A DNA stretch of 64,000 bases. Origin: Gelatoporia subvermispora B. Lineage: Eukaryota > Basidiomycota > Agaricomycetes > Polyporales > Gelatoporiaceae. Both the position numbers and the translations under genes were made by a program. The first letter of the stretch is position 1. Each line of letters starts with the position of its first letter. The notes beneath the pieces are model-generated. The model did not search any database. It was given only the letters and a program-made list of their open reading frames with translations, and was not told where the DNA came from. Below, in pieces: positions 56,957-64,000 of this stretch. The stretch lies in NCBI GenBank assembly GCA_000320605.2, contig KB445803.1, positions 130,382 through 194,381 of the forward strand, read 5' to 3'.

Positions 56957-59800
56957 TCAGGAATAGTCAGAATTTTCGTTGCTAGTCTGATGACAGTCGC
57001 AACGTAGAGGCGCAGGTTTATACAGCAAACAACGTCCATGAAGCTCGTGACCCACAGAGCCACTACTTTGGTAATTGAATCGCTCAGGGTCGACTATATC
57101 TTGTCCAATCTGCGCTAGCGCGGCAAAATTTGGAAGAATCAGCTTCTTCCCGTCAAATTGAGGATTGTCCCCATAGTACGCCGATCTATCTTCCCCTACC
57201 CGGAAAGTCCAATATTTGTAGTCTGGATAATTCCCAGAGAGCTCTACGATGGTCGGCACGGAATTCGCTAACGGAAGAACCGTCAATCATCATACATTAC
57301 GAAACCTGGCGACTTACCCCGATGAGAACGGGCTGCCAGCATATTCCAACTCAGATTCAAGAAATAGGGATGCTGCATGATCTCATTGGTGCTCAACCGC
57401 TTCTCGGGATCCCAGTACAGCATCTACGTTATAGTTAGGCATATGTTACACGAAAATTCTCGCGGAACTCACCTTCTCCATGAGATCTTTGGCGTGATCG
57501 TCTTCAACATACACGTCATCCGGTGTGAAGTGTCCGTCTTGGTACCTTCTAGTCATCTTGGCCATTTGTTCTTCCGCCGACGTACACAGATAGTAAGCAT
57601 CAGCACGACCTGTCAGCAGCTGGAGAAATACGAGGCCCAAGCTGAAGATGTCGGACTTGATTCCGTAAGAGCCCGAACCAGATATCATCTCAGGTGCGCA
57701 GTATCCTGGGCTGCCCGCAGATTCTTTCGTAATCCTCCAGCGTGCAATCGAAACCCCTTTCGGCACACGCGCTGACAAGCCGAAGTCACTGATCTCCAAG
57801 CAATCGTTAGGTGCCACCAGAATATTGTCTGGCTTCAGATCGCGATGCATGATCCCATTAGAATGCAGCCAGTGAAGGCCGAGCACCTTTTACAAAATGT
57901 CAGACTTCGAGTAGGAGCGAGAGCTAGTGTGCGCACCAATTCCGCCATGTAATATTTGACCTCTAATTCCGTCATAGGCGTATCTTGCGCATCGGTCATT
58001 CTGGTACGCAATGTCTGCGGGTAGAGCCTCTGTTTCATTTGAGCAGATTGCTCGGCTGAGTGTATCACGAGAGCCACTCACCATGACGAGATAGACATAC
58101 TCCTCATCATCCCAAGATTCGACGAGTGCAACGACGAAAGGAGCGTGCTTCTTCGCAGCTTCCTCCATGATCTCCTTTTCCCTGAGTAAATAGTCGCGAG
58201 CGCCCATGATGCGATAATCCTTGTATTTGTAGATAATCTTCATCGCGAAAGCCTGGCCATCCTTGTTCTCGGCCCAGAAGACTCTACCAGAGGCGCCTTC
58301 GCCCATCAAACCACGTAAGACGTAGGTATCCTTGGTGTTCGGGCTATCGAGGTGAGGAAGGTGCACTGCCAAGGGGTCCTCTCCAGAATCGTCTTCAGGT
58401 TCGGGATAGAGCAACTGATCCGTCGTTTCTTCTGCAGCAGGAGCAGCCGGCTGGGATACCAGAGAGTCTACAACAACATTTATCTGCGGGGCAAAATTGT
58501 GACAAGGCGTAAGAATATCCGGACAGCCATCGAGCACAAGCGACCGGATATGCGGCAATTGGATATCGAACGCCGAAGAATGCAATTCCTGTGGCGGCGT
58601 ATAGCAAGCCAATGGAGGCTCTACGTAAGGCGTTGCCAGTGATGGGAGGCGCAGGTACGATATTGCCGGCACATTCGAAGCGTAGCGCGCCGAAGAGCTA
58701 ACGATGCTCCGGTGAGGTGCATCAACGACTGCATCTACCGTGGTAGACTGCCTGCGGGTGCTCGTAGACCGAGTGACTGGGCTTCGAGCGACGTCCAATG
58801 AATCCGAAGCTAAATGCCGTGCGTCATCCAGACCAGCGGCGGGCCCATTCCCTGAAGAGATTACGACAGCGCGATGGTCTTGGAGCAAGAATCCCAAATT
58901 CATTCTGACATCGGAGCTAGAGCTGGCATCCGGAGCCCGGGATGCGTCAGGAACGTGCTCGTGATACGAGTCGGTAGGTGCAAGTCTCATGCAGTCGACG
59001 GACGTCTTCCCTGAATCATTGGTATGCGGCGTGAGCGTTGCCAGTTGCTCCGGTCTGGTTGTGGCATCGACGATAGAGGCATTCTGTGATTTGGCAGGTG
59101 CTAGTGCGGTATCTTGCATCAGAAACCCCAGCGACATCTTCGGAACGAGCGGAGGAGCGGGAGGTCGATCGTGAGAGCCCTGCGATGCCGTACTCGATCC
59201 CGCACAATCAACGACGTCCGAACTTGAAGTCGACACGGAACCACTCGATGTTGATGCCACAAGATCTGGAAGGGATGTGGCTTGGGTTGTAGCAGGAGTT
59301 TGGGGCGGGGTAATACCGCAGGATGCATCGCGTAGGACAGCAGACTGGGTTTGGACCGAGCGTTCTTCTCCTGTGGCAATGTTGGCATTGGCGAGCGAAG
59401 ATGATTTCGCATAACCCTCGATCCTGGCTTTGAGCGAGTTGAGTCGGAATACGAGGTAGACGACAACACAGATGAGGGAGACGTATGAACCGAAGAACGC
59501 CACACGCAGGATGTGGCTCAGACTGGGGAGTTCGATGACCAGTAGGCCCCGACGAAATGGGGCCGCATACGCGATGCCGGCGTATTGGGCGCGAGGTTCG
59601 ATGGAGTCGAGTGCGTCGAAGTAGGGGAGTAGACACGCGATAATGGCGTGTATGAGGATGTAGAGCGCAATGTGCGCAAAGATTTTGGTTTTCGTGCTTG
59701 TGGCACGAAGTGTTGTTGTAAGTGGCGCATCCATTTGACGCGTCTCGCAGCATCTATGAGCGTTGAATGAGCCTCGGATCGTTATGTTGAGGTCGAACAT
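56957..59800 (-). CDS. Two-pass membrane Ser/Thr protein kinase
   Basis: Exons 59800-58082, 58029-57937, 57886-57473, 57423-57318 and 57267-56957. Near the N-terminus two hydrophobic segments (FAHIALYILIHAIIACLLPYF and RVAFFGSYVSLICVVVYLVF) flank a loop of about 45 residues, so the protein is probably anchored with both long ends on the cytoplasmic side. A Ser/Thr/Pro-rich region of about 370 residues follows, with two copies of a short motif (MSLGFLMQDTA and MNLGFLLQDHR). The kinase domain is complete: GEGASGRVFWAE, FAMKIIYKYK (Lys), IMHRDLKPDNIL (catalytic Asp), SDFGLSA, GSPGYCAPEMI, SDIFSLGLVFLQLL, KRLSTNEIMQHPYF. It has the same exon-1 end (LVM) as the tandem kinases but a different tail ending NENSDYS. 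A TATA-like tttatatatcg lies about 60 bp upstream. Likely a relative of the tandem family that gained a membrane anchor. Confidence 0.85.
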
Positions 59801-60867
59801 CCTGGCGAGAGCCGGAGTGGTAGCGGAGGAAAGGGTAGAGTGTAAGTGTCAGTGAGTTTATATATCGCAGCCACAGAGTGCGGGCCACCCAGACGCTCGT
59901 GGCTTAGCGGAGAATCGGGGTCCCAAATTGGATCCCACAGTACACCAGCTTGCGTCGGAAAAGCCCCGGACAATTGGTTGCGGAGGATGAGCAGGTCGAG
60001 CGTCTGTTCGCCCGAAAGACCCTACAGGTATTGTCCGGTTTTGTGTGTTACGTTCAGACCTCACAGTAGTCTTTGAGCTCAGGAGACGCTGCCATATCAT
60101 GCTCCTTGACAAGCTGTGTTGAAATTGTTTCGCGAAGCAGAGTCTGGAGGAAAACAAGAGCGCTCATGGTCTTCGGCTGTTGACGAGCGGATGATTGTGC
60201 GTGTGTAGTAGAAGCAGGGTCCGACTGAAATAACTACGATCTTCTGGGTGAGCAGAACGCAAGGAAGCCCTAGGATGCGCGGAGCTGTTGTCAGGATATG
60301 CTGTGTGAACAGTGTCCAACACTGTTCATGTGGATAAACTGCTGAGCTCTCGATTTCGGCGTCCGACGAGGGCTCATTGCGCAAGGTCATCCGATTGAGA
60401 ATATGGAGTGCTTCGCAAGCATAACACTGCAAAGCAAGATTTCCTCTGAGTTCACAGGATCGGACCTGCGATTTGGTCCATGAACTTCGTGCTGACGATG
60501 ATTGCTCCTTTTTGAGGATGTGCAATGTGCCGATGACAAATCGGCGCTTGTTGCCAGGCGATCGCTGGCGCACCTTTATGCAGAAGAGCTTCTCTAAGGG
60601 TCATGAACTTTTGGATCTTGAGTCGTAGCACACAGTCACATAGTAATGCCCTCATGCCAAGAGGTATGTCCGAGACGCTCTGGATATAAATAAATACTAG
60701 GAATATAGTCGTTAATTGTTAGTGAAGGCCAGAATGCCGATTGATCGCGTTTGGCTCTACAGCATCCAATGCGACCCCAGAAAATGTCGAAACCTAAGTA
60801 CTGGAACAGTCTCATTTTGAAAAGAACAGTAAGAAAAATTTTGTAAGCGTTCAACCTTTACGATGAA
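59801..60867. other. Intergenic
   Basis: Promoter of the membrane kinase at the left, then no convincing gene; a frame at 60097-60573 (minus) starts at GTG and has no motif. Confidence 0.35.
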
Positions 60868-61524
60868 TCAGACGACGCCAAAGAGCGTCAGGGTGGGGAC
60901 CGCTGTCTCAAACGTGAAGTTCGCAAGCAGGAAACGGCTGTTCAGCGAGTTCCAGGTCGGAAAATCCGTCTCCACATGCCTAAAATAACCGAGTGTTGGA
61001 CCCAATGTGCAATGTTGCATGATCAATAGTCACCTACATATACGTCATGTCCTCGACAAACAGCGTTCTATAAGTATTGCTTAGTCCATATGCTCGCAGA
61101 GCTGTCCACCACATATCACTCACCCGACACCCTGCGCGTGGAGGTATGCAGACTTGCTATCCACAGTCCACTGGATGGTGATACATCCGTCCGGGAAGAA
61201 CGTCCCATCCGCAGCGACAAGACCATGGTCCGCAGACGTGCCGGGTACGATGGCGGCGACGAGATTGCCGGACGTGTCGGTCAGATTCCCCCTACATAAG
61301 GTGTAAGATATGACAGGCTTCTCGAGAAGGATGTGGCGAAGAACTTACTCAAGTATGGGCGCGTTCAGTCGTGAGCCAAAAGGCCCAGCGACGAGGTCGG
61401 CGGAGTCGCTGAGTACGATGGGGCCCGACATGAGAACCTCGAATTGAGGAACCGGGGAAGGAACTGCAAGTGCATGGACAGCAAGGAGGGAGAAGCCTGC
61501 GAGCTGAGAGAAGACGCCGTGCAT
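60868..61524 (-). CDS. Small secreted DUF3237-like protein
   Basis: Four small exons from ATG 61524: 61524-61349, 61291-about 61133, a short one coding for TLFVEDMTY, and the last to the stop at 60868. Residues 1-19 are a signal peptide (MHGVFSQLAGFSLLAVHALA). The mature part reads FEVLMSGPIVLS, GPFGSRLNAPILEGNLTD, VAAIVPGTSADHGLVAADG, YLHAQGVG, then NSRFLLANFTFETAVPTL. The fGxR, GtVxPG and DG-x pattern fits DUF3237, a small beta-barrel family common in fungal secretomes and without an assigned reaction. A TATA box (TATAAAA on the minus strand, 61613-61619) lies about 90 bp upstream. The total is about 150 residues. Confidence 0.75.
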
Positions 61525-61872
61525 GGTGTAATGAGTGTGCAATATTGTTGTAAGGCTTGATCGAAACGGGGTGAGGTTGTGCTGATGTTCAGCCTGGCTT
61601 GAGCACCGTCGATTTTATAGCATGGCCACTCAGAGTTTCTATGATGTACGACACCGCGAACCCTGACGCACACAACGGCATCCCTCTGCCGCTAAACTGC
61701 ATACGGTGTACGCAGCCAATCCTCAGCCCGCGGGAACGGGAACACCCATGAATTGATCAAGTTCAGTGTTCAGCAGGAAAATGCGCCTTTGCGTTACATA
61801 CACAGATACTGTGAAAGCGGTCGCCGGTCCATAGGGTGAAGCACCAGGTAGGGATATCCAGCTAAGACCGCG
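61525..61872. other. Intergenic, promoter of the secreted protein gene
   Basis: Holds the TATA box at 61613-61619 for the gene to the left and the 3' flank of the unidentified gene to the right. Confidence 0.45.
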
Positions 61873-62600
61873 TCATCCAAGTTTGAAGTTTGAGGCCCTG
61901 GAGCCGAACACAGCCAGCCTCTTGCTTTGTAACGTCTGCAGCATGCGGGACAGCATATCCCGCCGGTTTTCCCCAGTACGGTTCGGTACGATGTTCTCGG
62001 AGTCAAGATGCCAGAGATCTGACTGGCTTTCCTGGTATGGAATCAGGTACACACCGCGCTCGTAGTCTGGATTATGCTTTAGGCGCCGAGGTGACTGTGC
62101 AATGGACTTATGATGGTCCACAACACAGTATGCATCTTTCCATGCGTTGCATCGCCTGCCGTCGGTTGTAGCACAAGAATACGGTGACTTGACAAAAGTT
62201 GCACTTCGTGGGTTTCGCATTTGAATCTAAAAGTCAGGCGTCTTTGAAGGTGAGCGAGCTCTATGACATCTCTTGCAGAGCTCTACGAGTATGCAGTACA
62301 CTCGGCCGAGGTTCTGGCAGGACCCGCTACGGGCAGTAAACAGATCGAAGGAGCTCGAAGGACACTCAGCGCGCTTCAAGATGGAACTGAGATCACGTGA
62401 CCGCGTGTCATACCTTCTTAGCAGAAGAGCGGGACAAGTACCAGGAATAGACGGGAAGCGAACGTAATTGCCACGCCGAGCGAGTGCTTCAGTTCCAAGC
62501 TGCTGGCGAAAACCTCCGAGGGTGGTCGTGGGAGAAGCCTGGCTAGAGGACACATAGCCTTGTCGGTAGTTGTACGATCCCAGCGGGATCGTGAGACGGT
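61873..62600 (-). CDS. Unidentified protein, two exons, N-terminus not found
   Basis: Two open frames in the same register are separated by a TAG that coincides with a good splice acceptor (cttttag). With a donor GTAGAG about 60 nt upstream, the exons join as RVYCIL then IQMRNPRSATFVK. The first reads NYRQGYVSSSQASPTTTLGGF and SILKRAECPSSSFDLFTARSG; the second has Cys/His-bearing and acidic stretches (CATTDGRRCNAWKDAYCVVDHH, SDLWHLDSENIVPN) and ends SNFKLG. It looks coding by composition, but I do not recognise a family and no ATG is found at the 5' end. It could be a decayed gene. Confidence 0.35.

Positions 62601-64000
<1,400 letters not shown>

Overview
The window looks like nuclear DNA of a mushroom-forming basidiomycete (Agaricomycetes). 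The evidence is dense small GT-AG introns (mostly 48-90 nt), a DUF6533 membrane protein, a secreted DUF3237-like protein, a Ser-rich single-pass protein ending in the short tail VLKVANE, and lineage-type expansions of BTB/POZ and protein kinase genes. No rRNA, tRNA or CRISPR array was recognised.

Layout. 1-390: edge of an unidentified gene on the minus strand. 1.1-15.7 kb: an accessory block with a scattered BTB/POZ family (two intact copies, two with one frameshift each, one decayed copy, one truncated copy), a DUF6533 gene, a UDP-glycosyltransferase and a relic kinase exon. 16.0-17.9 kb: a divergent RNA-lariat debranching enzyme (DBR1) paralog whose metal-binding residues are changed. 18.2-21.6 kb: a single-pass membrane protein with two introns of about 1.1 kb and an in-frame stop. 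24.7-27.8 kb: a large two-finger C2H2 transcription factor with a probable G-run frameshift, preceded by about 7.7 kb of GC-rich DNA without a convincing gene. 35.6-39.4 kb: housekeeping DBR1 and RPF2, head to head. 40-42 kb: Ser-rich membrane protein. 43.9-59.8 kb: three paralogous Ser/Thr kinases in tandem, an MFS transporter between the first and second, and a fourth, two-pass membrane kinase on the other strand. 60.9-62.6 kb: a secreted DUF3237-like protein and an unidentified gene. 63.7 kb to the end: the start of an SR-protein kinase.

Themes. Conserved genes (DBR1, RPF2, SRPK) sit among rapidly turning-over lineage-specific families. The three tandem kinases share five-exon architecture, an N-terminal module, a C-terminal module after the kinase fold, and a roughly 30-bp upstream element about 100 bp before each ATG. 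I rank this unit and the altered-site DBR1 paralog as the most interesting contents. All intron positions were placed by hand from splice consensus and reading-frame continuity; individual boundaries could be off by a few bases.
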